64,000 bases of DNA from Candidatus Rokuibacteriota bacterium (lineage in GTDB: Bacteria > Methylomirabilota > Methylomirabilia > Rokubacteriales > CSP1-6), in the NCBI GenBank assembly GCA_003220685.1, contig QHTE01000047.1:74565-138564 (forward strand), read 5' to 3'. The notes beneath the pieces are model-generated. The model had not been told where the DNA came from and made no database searches. It worked only from the letters and a program-made list of their open reading frames with translations. The translations under genes and the position numbers were made by a program. The first letter of the stretch is position 1. Every line of letters starts with the position of its first letter. Shown here piece after piece: positions 46,928 through 55,359 of the stretch.

Positions 46928-47041
46928 GGCTGCTGGCTCCTTTCGGGCGGTTCCGGCACGTCGCGGCACCTTACGCCACCGCGGCGGCGCCTGCCATAGG
47001 ACCATCGGCCTACCCTCCGGGCCGGCGTCGGCTTCGGTAGA

Positions 47042-47926
47042 CTACTCCCCCCGGAGCGTCGGATCGAGCAGATCGCGGAGCCAGTCGCCGGTGCGGCTCA
47101 CCACGATCGACGTGAGCATGAGCACGATCCCGGGCGCCGTCGAGATCCACCACGCCGAGTCGAGATACTCGCGCCCCTCGTGCACCATGCCGCCCCAGGA
47201 CGGCGTCGGCGGCTGGACGCCGAGGCCCAGAAACGAGAGCGTCGCCTCGAGCACGATGGCGCGCGCCAGCTCGAGCGTGGCGATGACGACCAGCGACGAG
47301 AGCACGTTGGGCAGCACGTGCCGCGTGATGACGCGCGCGACCGAGCCGCCGAGCGCGTGGATCGCGTCGACGAACTCGCGCGAGCGCAGCACCAGCACCT
47401 GCGAGCGGAGCACGCGCGCGTAGGTCACCCAGCCGGAAAGCCCGATGACGACGATGAGGGTGGGAAAGCTCGGGCCGAGCACGGCGATGATACCGATGGC
47501 GAGCAGGATGAACGGAAACGCCAGCTGGGCGTCGGCGAGCGTCATGATCATGCTGTCGGTCCAGCCCCCGCGAAAGCCGGCGACCAGACCGAGGGTGGCG
47601 CCGACGAGCCCGCCGACGATCACCGCCGCGAACCCCACCAGCAACGAGACGCGCGCGCCGTAGATCACGCGGGAGAGGACGTCGCGTCCGAGGTGGTCGG
47701 TGCCGAGCAGGTGCGCCCGGCCGTCGGCGCCCGAGAGCGTGGGCGCCGACAGCCGGCCGCGCAGCGACTGGCGGATCGGATCGGCGGGCGCGATCATGGG
47801 GGCGGCCAGCGCCGCCACGACCAGGAGCGCGACGAACACGGCGCCGCCGGCCGCCAGCCCGCGGGTCCGGCGCGCGCGGCTCGGCGCCGGCTCAGCTCGA
47901 GCGGACGCGAGGATCGAGGAGGCCAT
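47042..47926 (-). CDS. dppC: Dipeptide/oligopeptide ABC transporter permease (DppC family)
   Basis: 294 aa. One N-terminal helix (GGAVFVALLVVAALAAPMIAP), the DppC motif HLLGTDHLGRDVLSRVIYGARVSL and the EAA loop DAIHALGGSVARVITRHVLPNVLSSL. The end has GVQPPTPSWGGMVHEGREYL. It overlaps dppB by 35 bases. No DppD/DppF ATPase genes are in the window, so the ATPases must be elsewhere. Confidence 0.93.
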   Translation of the reverse strand: MASSILASARAEPAPSRARRTRGLAAGGAVFVALLVVAALAAPMIAPADPIRQSLRGRLSAPTLSGADGRAHLLGTDHLGRDVLSRVIYGARVSLLVGFAAVIVGGLVGATLGLVAGFRGGWTDSMIMTLADAQLAFPFILLAIGIIAVLGPSFPTLIVVIGLSGWVTYARVLRSQVLVLRSREFVDAIHALGGSVARVITRHVLPNVLSSLVVIATLELARAIVLEATLSFLGLGVQPPTPSWGGMVHEGREYLDSAWWISTAPGIVLMLTSIVVSRTGDWLRDLLDPTLRGE

Positions 47927-48824
47927 AGAGCAGGTCGACGCAGAAGTTGATCACGATGAACAGCACGGCCGAGATGAACACGGTGCACTGCACGACCGGA
48001 TAGTCGCGATTGTAGATCGACTGGATCGCGAGCCGTCCGATGCCGGGCCAGGCGAACACGGTCTCGGTGACGACGGCGCCGCCAAGCAGGGTGCCGAACT
48101 GGAGCCCGGTGATCGTGACGATCGGCACGGCGGCGTTCTTCAGGGTGTGCTTGGCGACGACCACCACATCCGATACGCCCTTGGCCCGCGCGGTACGGAT
48201 GTAGTCCGCGCGCAGCACCTCCAGCACCGACGAGCGCGTGAGCCGCGCGATCGACGCCATCGCGAAGGCGCCGAGCGTGAGCGCGGGCAGGATCAGGCTG
48301 TGCCAGCCCTCCCGCCCGGACGTCGGCAGCAGGCCGAGGTTCAGCGAGACGATCAGGATCAGGAGGATGCCGATGAAGAACGTCGGCGCCGACTGGCCGA
48401 CGAGGGCCAGGGCCATCGTCGCCTGGTCGACGGCGGAATTCCGCTTCACGGCGGAGACGACGCCGATCGGCAGGGCGACGAGCAGGGCCAGGGCGAACGC
48501 GGCCAGCCCGAGCTCGAATGTCGCGGGCAGATAGCCGAGGACGACGCGGAAGGCGGACTGGCGAAAGTGAATGGACTGGCCGAAGTCGCCGCGCAGGACG
48601 TTGCCCAGAAAGACCACGTACTGCACGGGCAGGGGGCGGTCCAGGCCGAGCTCGGCGCGCACGCGCGCAAACTCGCTTTGCGGGGCGTCGGGCGGGAGCA
48701 AGAGCGGCACCGGATCGCCCGACAGCCGCATGACGACGAAGACGACGGTGGAGACGAGCCAGAGCGCGATCGCCGCGCGGATGAGCCGGGAGGCGAGAAA
48801 GGGAAGGAGCCCGCGCATGGGCAT
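47892..48824 (-). CDS. dppB: Dipeptide/oligopeptide ABC transporter permease (DppB family)
   Basis: 310 aa; an ATG two codons in is an alternative. FLASRLIRAAIALWLVSTVVFVVMRLSGDP is the DppB start, LGLDRPLPVQYVVFLGNVLRGDFGQS and RTARAKGVSDVVVVAKHTLKNAAVPIVTI follow. A perfect hairpin ends one to two bases from its ATG and covers the place where a ribosome site should be, implying low or coupled translation after dppA. Confidence 0.93.
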   Translation of the reverse strand: MPMRGLLPFLASRLIRAAIALWLVSTVVFVVMRLSGDPVPLLLPPDAPQSEFARVRAELGLDRPLPVQYVVFLGNVLRGDFGQSIHFRQSAFRVVLGYLPATFELGLAAFALALLVALPIGVVSAVKRNSAVDQATMALALVGQSAPTFFIGILLILIVSLNLGLLPTSGREGWHSLILPALTLGAFAMASIARLTRSSVLEVLRADYIRTARAKGVSDVVVVAKHTLKNAAVPIVTITGLQFGTLLGGAVVTETVFAWPGIGRLAIQSIYNRDYPVVQCTVFISAVLFIVINFCVDLLYGLLDPRVRSS

Positions 48825-48825
48825 T

Positions 48826-48852
48826 GGGGCGGAGCCTCGGGGGCTCCGCCCC
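48826..48852 (-). promoter_or_regulatory. Perfect 11-bp hairpin between dppA and dppB
   Basis: GGGGCGGAGCC (48826-48836) and GGCTCCGCCCC (48842-48852) are exact complements around a five-base loop. It fills most of the gap between the binding-protein stop and the dppB start. No T-run follows, so it looks like a stability or translation-control hairpin more than a terminator. Confidence 0.75.
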
Positions 48853-48863
48853 GGGAACCCGGT

Positions 48864-50408
48864 CTACGCGCGGCGGAACTTGAAGTTGAAGCGCCGGATC
48901 TCGAGCTGCTGGAGCGGATCTGGCGTCCACTCCACGTGCTTCTGCAGGCCGTAGTCCTCGTACGGCTGGATCACGGGCAGCCAGGGGAGATATTCGAGGA
49001 AGAGCTGAGTCATCTTCTTGTAGGCGTCGGCGCGGAACTTCTCGTCCACCGAGAACCGCGCGGCGTTGCCCAGCTCGTCGAACTCCGGGTGGCGCCAGTA
49101 GTCCTGGGGACCGCCCGGACCGAGCAGCCGCCACATCATGCCGTCCGGATCCCGCAAGGTGGAGGTCGGATCCGACCACCACAGCCCCTTGAAGCTCTTC
49201 TCGCGGATCTTCTGCGCGCGGACCGAATACTCGACGACTTCCACCTTCGAGTTGACGCCCACATCACGCCACATCGCCTGGATGGCCTCTGACATCGGCT
49301 TGTCGCCGGCCAGGTAGCCCGCGGTGGTCTCGATGATGATCTCCTCGCCCTTGTACCCCGCTTTCTTGAGCTGCGCCTTGGCCTCGCCCGCGTTGAAGGC
49401 GAGCGGGGGCAGCGAGGCGTCGAAATGATTGTCGCCCTTCGCGATCATCGAGTTCGGCACGACACCGCGACCGCGCCACAGCTCCTTCACGATCGACTCG
49501 CGATCGATGGCCAGCGAGAGCGCCTGCTTCACGAGCGGATTGTCGAGCGGCGGCCGCTTCGAGTTCACGGCGAGGACATAGAGGCCGCCGTAGAGCGCGC
49601 CGATCACGGTCGTGGTCGGATTCGACTTGACCCGCTCGCCCTGGTCGGGCGGCACCTGCGTGATCAGGTCCACTTCGCCCTTGAGCAGCGCGGCCACGCG
49701 GGGCGCCATCTCCGGCAGCGCCCTCACGGTGAGACGGTCGAAATCCACCCGGCCACCCCAGTAATCCGGGTTCGCTTCCAGGACGATCTTGTCGTCCTTC
49801 GTCCACGACACGAAGCGCACGGGACCGGTGCCGACCGGCTTCTGGTTGAACGTCTCGCCGCCGGCCGACTCGACGTATTTCTTCGGGATGATCTGGCCGC
49901 CGTAGAAGCCCAGGCGCGCGGGCAGCAGCGGATCCGGCTTTTTGGTGTGGACGACGGCCGTCCCCGGGTCCGGTGTCTCGACCCGCTCGACCGTCGTCAG
50001 GACGGTGTTCACGCGATTGCCCCTGAGGTTGGTGTCGAGCGAGCGATCGATGCTGAACTTCACGTCCGCCGAGGTGAACGGATCGCCGTTGTGCCATTTG
50101 ACGCCGGACCGAAGCTTGAACACCCACGCCGTCTGGCCCTGGAGCTTCCACTCCGTCGCGAGCCCGGGCGCGAGCTTGCCGTCGGGACGCCGGCTCGTCA
50201 GATTGTCGAAGATGTTGAACGAGATGCGGATGTCGTTCGACGACGTGCTCAGGTGCGGATCCAGGTTGGCGATGTCCCCGCCCTGGGCGACGACGAGCTC
50301 GCGCTTCTGGGTGGTCTGCGCTTGCGCGGAATGCGTTAGCCCGGGAAGCGCGGCGGCCGCGCCGGCTGCCGCGATCTTGAGCACGTCACGTCGTGTCATC
50401 TCTGTCAT
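48864..50408 (-). CDS. dppA: ABC transporter substrate-binding protein, family 5 (DppA-like), Tat-exported
   Basis: 514 aa from the ATG at 50408 with CAGGAGGGC upstream; upstream frame is the translated repeat array and is not coding. Twin-arginine signal TRRDVLKIAAAGAAAALPG. SBP_bac_5 features: VVAQGGDIANLDPHL, FKLRSGVKWHNGDPFTSADV, GTGPVRFVSW and LAIDRESIVKELWRGRG. Binds peptides, opines, glutathione or similar solutes for the DppBC permease downstream. Confidence 0.94.
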   Translation of the reverse strand: MTEMTRRDVLKIAAAGAAAALPGLTHSAQAQTTQKRELVVAQGGDIANLDPHLSTSSNDIRISFNIFDNLTSRRPDGKLAPGLATEWKLQGQTAWVFKLRSGVKWHNGDPFTSADVKFSIDRSLDTNLRGNRVNTVLTTVERVETPDPGTAVVHTKKPDPLLPARLGFYGGQIIPKKYVESAGGETFNQKPVGTGPVRFVSWTKDDKIVLEANPDYWGGRVDFDRLTVRALPEMAPRVAALLKGEVDLITQVPPDQGERVKSNPTTTVIGALYGGLYVLAVNSKRPPLDNPLVKQALSLAIDRESIVKELWRGRGVVPNSMIAKGDNHFDASLPPLAFNAGEAKAQLKKAGYKGEEIIIETTAGYLAGDKPMSEAIQAMWRDVGVNSKVEVVEYSVRAQKIREKSFKGLWWSDPTSTLRDPDGMMWRLLGPGGPQDYWRHPEFDELGNAARFSVDEKFRADAYKKMTQLFLEYLPWLPVIQPYEDYGLQKHVEWTPDPLQQLEIRRFNFKFRRA

Positions 50409-50423
50409 GTGTGCCCTCCTGTT

Positions 50424-50598
50424 GTGCGCGCCGCAGGCTGTCGCGGGGCTGGGGCCCCGCCAGCCGAGGCGCGCCGATGAATCATGAGTGCGCGCCGCAG
50501 GCTGTCGCGGGGCTGGGGCCCCGCCAGCCGAGGCGCGCCGATTAATCGTGAATACGCGCCGCAGGCTGTCGGGGCTTCCCCGCCAGCCGACGCACGCC
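50424..50598. repeat. Three tandem copies of the 64-bp hairpin repeat
   Basis: Copies at 50424-50475, 50488-50539 and about 50554-50598, period 64. The first two fold fully: GCGCGCC, GCA, GGCTG, TC, GCGGGGC, TGGG, GCCCCGC, CAGCC, GA, GGCGCGC. Short spacers share GATNNATCRTGM. The third copy has lost part of the apex and outer arm. The middle stem GGCTG/CAGCC differs from the 2.6 and 54.4 kb copies but still pairs. The 261-base gap between dppA and the next gene holds no other feature I can see. Confidence 0.85.
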
Positions 50599-50669
50599 GA
50601 TCGATCATGCATGTTTCGCGGGATCAATGGGGCTATATGGGGGAGCTTTGCCGATCCTGTCAAGCGTCG

Positions 50670-52013
50670 CTATGCGGCCGGCGCCGACTGGGGCTGCGGC
50701 AGCGGCGTGCGTCGCACCCGCGCCTGCACGTCGGTGACGACGTTCCGCTCGAGCGTGATCTCGACCTCGTGCTCCTCGATCGACCACCGGCGCACGGTCG
50801 CGAGCCATCCGAGACGGCGCCGCCCCTGCGGCACGACGCGACGCCCGCGGTAGATCAAGGTGCGCCGGCCGGGCGTCGTCAGTTGCTCGTGCTCCTCGGC
50901 TTCGGGCCCGCAAAACCGCAAGACCTCCTCGTACGTCGTCTGCCCGGGCACGATGCGCGCGAGCGTGTCGCGCGAGAGCACGACGCCGGTCTCGCGCTCG
51001 GCGCTCCCCGGTCCGAACTGCACGCGCCCCTTCACCGCGGCGCTCACCCGCCGGACGATCGACATGAAGATCGGCATGGCCAGATTACCGAGCGCGAAGA
51101 ACGCGATCGGGATCAGCACGGGCGCCCAGGAGCGCATGCCGCGGAAGTAACCGAACTGCACCGTCAATACTTGAGGACTGATGCCCTCGGAGCTGTCCAG
51201 GAAGAGCGTGATCTCCTCGGTGGAATCGAGGGTCTCACTGAGCCGGCGCCGCGCCGAGCCGGGATAGAACTCGTAGATCTTCAGATGGTCGGCGTCCCGC
51301 AGATTCACGAGGAGCTGCGAGGGATCGTCGGCCAGGCGGATGACGCGGTCGCGGCGCTCGAAGTAGATCGGAAACAGCGCGCGCGGCCGCACGTCGTTGA
51401 AGGTGAGCGAGATCGTGTGCTGCGGCCCCCAGAACAGGTCCTCGATCCACGTGGCCTTCCGCCGCTTCATGAGATCGGTCAGCTCCATCCGGAGGTTCAT
51501 CTGCCACGTGCGGTTGGCCAGGAGCGGCGTCCAGGGGATGCGCACGTACGTGACCGGCGACGTGAGCCCGAGCGGGCCGCCGTGGCGCACGAACGTCACG
51601 AAGGGCGCGCCCCCGCGGACGGGCTCGGGCGGCAGCTCCTCGCCGATCCGGTAGAGGCTCTTGGCCAGGAGCGGCAGCCGGCCTTCCCCGATCGGGATGA
51701 AGCCGCGGCTCTTCACGTAGGCCGCCAGCGCCGGGTCGGGCGGGCCCGCCGACGCATCGCCGTCGACCGCGTTCGGCCAGAGCAGGTAGAGATCCTGCTC
51801 GATGGCCGTGCCAGCCGTGTTCGGCGGGATCGCCAGGCTCCAGAGGACGTCCAGGGTCACGACTTCGGTGTCGGGCGTCACGGTGGCCCGCACGAAGAGC
51901 GGCCCGATCGTGAACTCTGGATTCGGCCGCGACGCGAGAAAGACCTGGCCTCGGGCCACGCCGGGCGCCGACGCGGCGATCACCAGGGCCAGGATCCCGA
52001 CGATCCGGCTCAC
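50670..52013 (-). CDS. Membrane protein with periplasmic domain and BamE-like C-terminal domain
   Basis: 447 aa, GTG start seven bases after the stop of its paralogue (TGAGGAAGTGTG). Residues 1-22 are a signal sequence; 23-295 form a beta-rich region with repeated FTIGPLFVRA, LYLLWP and VTFVRHGGPLG features; 297-320 is one membrane helix (SWAPVLIPIAFFALGNLAM); about 348-436 (LARIVPGQTTYEEVLRFCGP, then TLIYRGRRV and VEITLERNVVTDVQARVR) reads like a SmpA/OmlA (BamE) domain. I recognise no named family. Topology predicts the BamE-like part in the cytoplasm, unlike BamE itself. Confidence 0.8.
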   Translation of the reverse strand: MSRIVGILALVIAASAPGVARGQVFLASRPNPEFTIGPLFVRATVTPDTEVVTLDVLWSLAIPPNTAGTAIEQDLYLLWPNAVDGDASAGPPDPALAAYVKSRGFIPIGEGRLPLLAKSLYRIGEELPPEPVRGGAPFVTFVRHGGPLGLTSPVTYVRIPWTPLLANRTWQMNLRMELTDLMKRRKATWIEDLFWGPQHTISLTFNDVRPRALFPIYFERRDRVIRLADDPSQLLVNLRDADHLKIYEFYPGSARRRLSETLDSTEEITLFLDSSEGISPQVLTVQFGYFRGMRSWAPVLIPIAFFALGNLAMPIFMSIVRRVSAAVKGRVQFGPGSAERETGVVLSRDTLARIVPGQTTYEEVLRFCGPEAEEHEQLTTPGRRTLIYRGRRVVPQGRRRLGWLATVRRWSIEEHEVEITLERNVVTDVQARVRRTPLPQPQSAPAA

Positions 52014-52019
52014 ACTTCC

Positions 52020-53327
52020 TCAGGCCGGACCCGGCTGGGTCAGCCTGGTCCGGTTCACCTGCGCCTGGACGTCGAGCACGCGGTCACCCTCGAGCTCGAT
52101 CTCGACCTCGTGGTGCTCGACGTCCCAGCGGTGCACGGTCGCCAGCCACCCGAGCCGGCGCTGGCGGTGGGGGACCACGCGGCGCCCGCGATAGACGAGG
52201 GTGCGGCGTCCGGGCTCGCTCAGGCGCTCGCGCTCCTCCGGATCTGGCCCGCACAGCTTGAGGACTTCGGCGTGCGTCGTCTCGCCGGGCGAGATGAGCG
52301 CGAGCGCTTCGCGCGACACGATCGTCCCGGTCTCGCGTTGGCCCGGCGCGCCGCCGGGCGGCCCGAACTGAATGCGCCCCTGGAGTCGCGCGCCGACGGT
52401 CTTGACGAGCATCGTGACCAGCGGGCCGGCCAGATTGCCGAGGACGAAGAAGACCGTCGCGAAGAGCAGGGGCGACCACGCCTTCCAGCCCGTGAAGTAC
52501 CCGAACTGCACCGACAGCACCTGAGGCCGGATGCCCTCGGACGGATCGAGGTAGGCCGAGACGATCTCGGTCGCCCGCCGGGTCTCGCTGGAGCGTCGCT
52601 GGCTCGAGCCCGGATACACCTCGTGGATCTTCAGGTGGTCGGCGTCCGCGAAGCTCACGATGAGCTGCGAGGGATCGTCGGCCAGGTGCACGACGCGATC
52701 GCGATACGCCAGGTACATCGGGAAGGTCGCGCGCGTCCGGACGTCGTTGAAGCTCAAGGTGACCACGTGACGCTCGCCCCAGAGCGCGTTCTCGAGCCAG
52801 GTGGCTTGCTTCTGCCGCCGGAGCCCGGTCAGACGCATCCGGAGCTCGATGAGCCACGCGCGGTCGATGAGCCGCGGCGTCCACCGAATCCGGATCCAGC
52901 TGGCCGGCGCGCCCTGACCGAGCGGGCCGGCCTCGCGGGTGAAGGTGACGAATGGCGCGCCGCCGGCGATCGGCTCGGGCTTCGGCCGATCGCGCCCCGA
53001 GTAGATCGCGCGTGCCGCGAGCGGCAGCCGCCCTTCGTGTGTCACCTGGAATCCGCGCGCCTCGACCGTGCGGCGTATCTCGGGATCGGGCGGGCCGGCC
53101 ACGGGCTCGCCGTCCACTTCGCCGGGCCACAGCAGATAAAGATCCTGCGCGAGCGAGCCGCTGCTCGTCGCCGGCACGACGAGGCTCCACAGCACGCTGA
53201 CCTCAATCGGCCCGTGCTTGGGTTCGACATTGGCCCGGATGAACAGCGGGCCGATCGTGAACTCGGGCTTGGGCTGAGTCGCGACGAAGACCTGTCCGGA
53301 CGCGGCGCCCGGCGCCGCCCCGAGCAC
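52020..53327 (-). CDS. Paralogue of the adjacent BamE-like-tailed membrane protein
   Basis: 435 aa if the GTG at 53327 is used, but this truncates the signal peptide. A CTG at 53363 is in frame, has GGGAG seven bases upstream and would give SGFRAALLAALVLGAAPGAASG, a proper signal sequence, overlapping the upstream stop by 14 bases. It shares block-by-block similarity with the next gene: FTIGPLFIRA, DLYLLWPGEVDG, ADDPSQLIVSF, DADHLKIHEVYPGSSQRR, a helix WSPLLFATVFFVLGNLAGP and a C-terminal ISPGETTHAEVLKLCGP. Clear tandem duplication with divergence. Confidence 0.8.
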   Translation of the reverse strand: MLGAAPGAASGQVFVATQPKPEFTIGPLFIRANVEPKHGPIEVSVLWSLVVPATSSGSLAQDLYLLWPGEVDGEPVAGPPDPEIRRTVEARGFQVTHEGRLPLAARAIYSGRDRPKPEPIAGGAPFVTFTREAGPLGQGAPASWIRIRWTPRLIDRAWLIELRMRLTGLRRQKQATWLENALWGERHVVTLSFNDVRTRATFPMYLAYRDRVVHLADDPSQLIVSFADADHLKIHEVYPGSSQRRSSETRRATEIVSAYLDPSEGIRPQVLSVQFGYFTGWKAWSPLLFATVFFVLGNLAGPLVTMLVKTVGARLQGRIQFGPPGGAPGQRETGTIVSREALALISPGETTHAEVLKLCGPDPEERERLSEPGRRTLVYRGRRVVPHRQRRLGWLATVHRWDVEHHEVEIELEGDRVLDVQAQVNRTRLTQPGPA

Positions 53328-53349
53328 GAGCGCCGCGAGCAGCGCGGCC

Positions 53350-54321
53350 CTAAATCCTGACAGGCGTGAACTCCCGTGTGTAGTGGGCGTCGAGCGGGAG
53401 CTTCTTCTTGATGAGGCCGTACTCGAGCAGGGTCTCCTGCATCACGCCCAGCGCCTCGACGTTGATGCTGCCGTCGACCGGCAGCAGCGGACCCGAGATC
53501 TTGTGCGCGCCGAGGACGGCCTCCGGGCTCCAGCCGAGCTTCTTCGACACGAGCCCGGCCGCCTCCTTCGGGTTGTCGCGCATGAGCTTGAGCGCGCGGA
53601 AGAGCGCCCGCTGGCTCTTCCGGATCGCGTCGGCCTGCTTGGCGATCGCATCCTCCGACGCGTACTGGATCTGGCTGATCCACTTCGGCGTCACCGAGTC
53701 CAGCCGCATGAGGACCTTGGACTTGCCCTGGAGCTCGGTCACCGCGCCGCCGTCGCCCCACACGTAGGCGGCGATCTCCTTGCGCGCCATCGCCGCGAGC
53801 TGCGCGTCGAGGCCGCCGAGGCCGACGACCTGCACGTCTCGGTCGGGATCCCAGCCCTCCTTCTTGGCGACCATGCGGGCGAAGACCCACGTGGTCGCGC
53901 CCGCGCGCGTGACGCCGATCGCCTTGCCGCGCAGGTCGCCGACCTTCTGGACGTCGGGCGCCACGTTCAGGGTGAAGTGGTTGCCCTCGGTGTGGGTCGC
54001 GATCATCTTGATCGGCGAGCCGGCCTCGCGGAAGACGAGGATGTCGGTGCTGCCGGTGATCCCGATGAGGCATTCGCCGGCCATCACCGCCTTGAGGAGA
54101 TCGGGGCCGCCGCGGAAGGGCACGTACTCGACCTCGAGGCCCTCGGCCCGGAACATTCCCTGCTCGAGGGCCACGATGACCGGGCCGGCCATCGAGTAGT
54201 CTCCGAGCACGGCGCTCCCGATCTTGACCGAGCTCTGCGCGCGGGCGGCGCGCGCGAGCAGCGGCGTCGCTCCCGTCGCGAAGGCGGCCCTGAGAAACCG
54301 GCGGCGCGTGATCACCGGCAT
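53350..54321 (-). CDS. NitT/TauT-type substrate-binding protein (THI5/SsuA-like), Tat-exported
   Basis: 323 aa from the ATG at 54321, with AAAAGGAGG upstream; the longer upstream frame is translated repeat. Signal peptide with TRRRFLRAAFATGATPLLARAARA. The mature protein has VKIGSAVLGDYSMAGPVIVALEQGMF, the NMT1/THI5 opening, and GLEVEYVPFRGGPDLLKAVMAGECLIGITGS. It has no permease next to it; the orphan permease/ATPase set at 43.2-45.5 kb is a candidate partner. Confidence 0.9.
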   Translation of the reverse strand: MPVITRRRFLRAAFATGATPLLARAARAQSSVKIGSAVLGDYSMAGPVIVALEQGMFRAEGLEVEYVPFRGGPDLLKAVMAGECLIGITGSTDILVFREAGSPIKMIATHTEGNHFTLNVAPDVQKVGDLRGKAIGVTRAGATTWVFARMVAKKEGWDPDRDVQVVGLGGLDAQLAAMARKEIAAYVWGDGGAVTELQGKSKVLMRLDSVTPKWISQIQYASEDAIAKQADAIRKSQRALFRALKLMRDNPKEAAGLVSKKLGWSPEAVLGAHKISGPLLPVDGSINVEALGVMQETLLEYGLIKKKLPLDAHYTREFTPVRI

Positions 54322-54428
54322 GGCGCATGGCCTCCTTTTGCAGGCGCGCCTCGCGCGTGGCGCTGCGGCCGCGCACCGCCTTGACTTTCCATCCACACGC
54401 GGTGATCGTACAACTTCGTGAGTCTTCC

Positions 54429-54440
54429 CGACAATTGTCG
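54429..54440. promoter_or_regulatory. Perfect 12-bp palindrome in the divergent intergenic region
   Basis: CGACAATTGTCG lies between the divergent binding-protein and crotonase genes, immediately next to the first repeat copy. AATTGTC also occurs in the inverted repeat at 2570-2586. Possible operator; no regulator is assigned. Confidence 0.35.
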
Positions 54441-54553
54441 TGCGAGCCGCAGCACGTCGCGGGGCTGGGGCCCCGCCGTGCGAGGCGAGCGTCAAGAGAG
54501 TCGTGCGAGCCGCAGCACGTCGCGGGGCTGGGGCCCCGCCGTGCGAGGCGAGC
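54440..54553. repeat. Two tandem copies of the 63-bp hairpin repeat
   Basis: Copies at 54440-54490 and 54503-54553. Inner stem GCGGGGC/GCCCCGC with TGGG loop is identical to the 50.4 kb copies, while the middle stem is GCACG/CGTGC. The outer arms GCGAGCC/GGCGAGC pair with two central mismatches. Located between divergent genes; the 243-base gap otherwise contains only the palindrome noted separately. Confidence 0.85.
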
Positions 54554-54564
54554 GTCACAAGTAG

Positions 54565-55359
54565 ATGACCGAGTCGCCTGTCACGTACGAAGCGCGAGAT
54601 GGGGTCGGCTGGATCACCTTGAACCGGCCGGCGGTCCTCAACGCGCTATCCACCGAGCTCGCGGCCGCGCTCGCCGATCACGCCGAGACCGCCGCCGCCG
54701 ACCGGCGCGCGAGACAGGTGGTGGTGCGCGGAGCCGGGCGGGCGTTCTGCTCGGGGATGGATCGCACCGCGCTCGCCGCGGGAACGATCGGCGAGGCGTT
54801 CTTCCGGCACTGGAACCGCGCGCTCGACTGTCTGGAGGACATGCCGAAGATCACAGTGGCCGTCCTGCACGGCTACTCGATCGGCGGCGGCCTGCAGCTG
54901 GCGCTCGGCTGCGACCTGCGGCTGGCGACCGAGGACGCCGTGCTCGGCCTGGGCGCCACGCGTCATGGCCTCGTCCCCGACGGCGCGGTGCTGCGGCTGG
55001 CGCGCGTGGTCGGCGTCGGCCGGGCCAAGGAGCTCGCGCTCCTGAACGATCACGTGAGCCCGGCCGAGGCGCAGGCGCTCGGGCTCGTCAACTGGGTGTG
55101 CGCGCCCGCCGAGCTCGACCGGACCCTCGCGTCGATCATCGACAAGGCGCGCGCCGCCGCGCCCACCGCGACCGCCCACACCAAGCGGCTGCTCCACCAG
55201 TCGTTTCACCGCGACCCGCGCGCGAGCCTCGAGGAGGTGCTGCGGGCGCAGGACGAGTGCGCGCGGTCGTGGGAGATGGACGAGGCCAACCGGGCGTGGC
55301 GCGAGAAGCGCGAGGCCCGCTTCGATCCGCCACCGAGCGGGCCGTCCCGCGATGGCTGA
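54565..55359 (+). CDS. Enoyl-CoA hydratase/isomerase family protein with changed active site
   Basis: 264 aa crotonase; no clear ribosome site. Oxyanion-hole segments are intact (AFCSGMD at 60-66, HGYSIGGGLQLALGCDLRLA). The first catalytic glutamate of hydratases, in FGxPE, is replaced: the segment reads LGLGATRHGLVPDG, giving Gly130-Ala131. Water addition by the standard mechanism is therefore unlikely; isomerase, hydrolase or decarboxylase activity is possible. It overlaps livG by eight bases, so it belongs to the third LIV operon. Confidence 0.88.
   Translation: MTESPVTYEARDGVGWITLNRPAVLNALSTELAAALADHAETAAADRRARQVVVRGAGRAFCSGMDRTALAAGTIGEAFFRHWNRALDCLEDMPKITVAVLHGYSIGGGLQLALGCDLRLATEDAVLGLGATRHGLVPDGAVLRLARVVGVGRAKELALLNDHVSPAEAQALGLVNWVCAPAELDRTLASIIDKARAAAPTATAHTKRLLHQSFHRDPRASLEEVLRAQDECARSWEMDEANRAWREKREARFDPPPSGPSRDG

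Noticed and set aside
50424..50598. CRISPR-like array
   Set aside because: The period is regular, but the spacers are only about 12 bases and conserved between units, each unit is a full hairpin, and no cas genes are present. It is a tandem hairpin repeat.
50409..50663. N-terminal extension of DppA
   Set aside because: Again a translation of the repeat array; CAGGAGGGC and the twin-arginine signal place the start at 50408.
54322..54558. N-terminal extension of the THI5-like binding protein containing two LASHGGAPAPRRAAARTT repeats
   Set aside because: The extension is the translated hairpin repeat array. A strong ribosome site and Tat signal at 54321 mark the true start.
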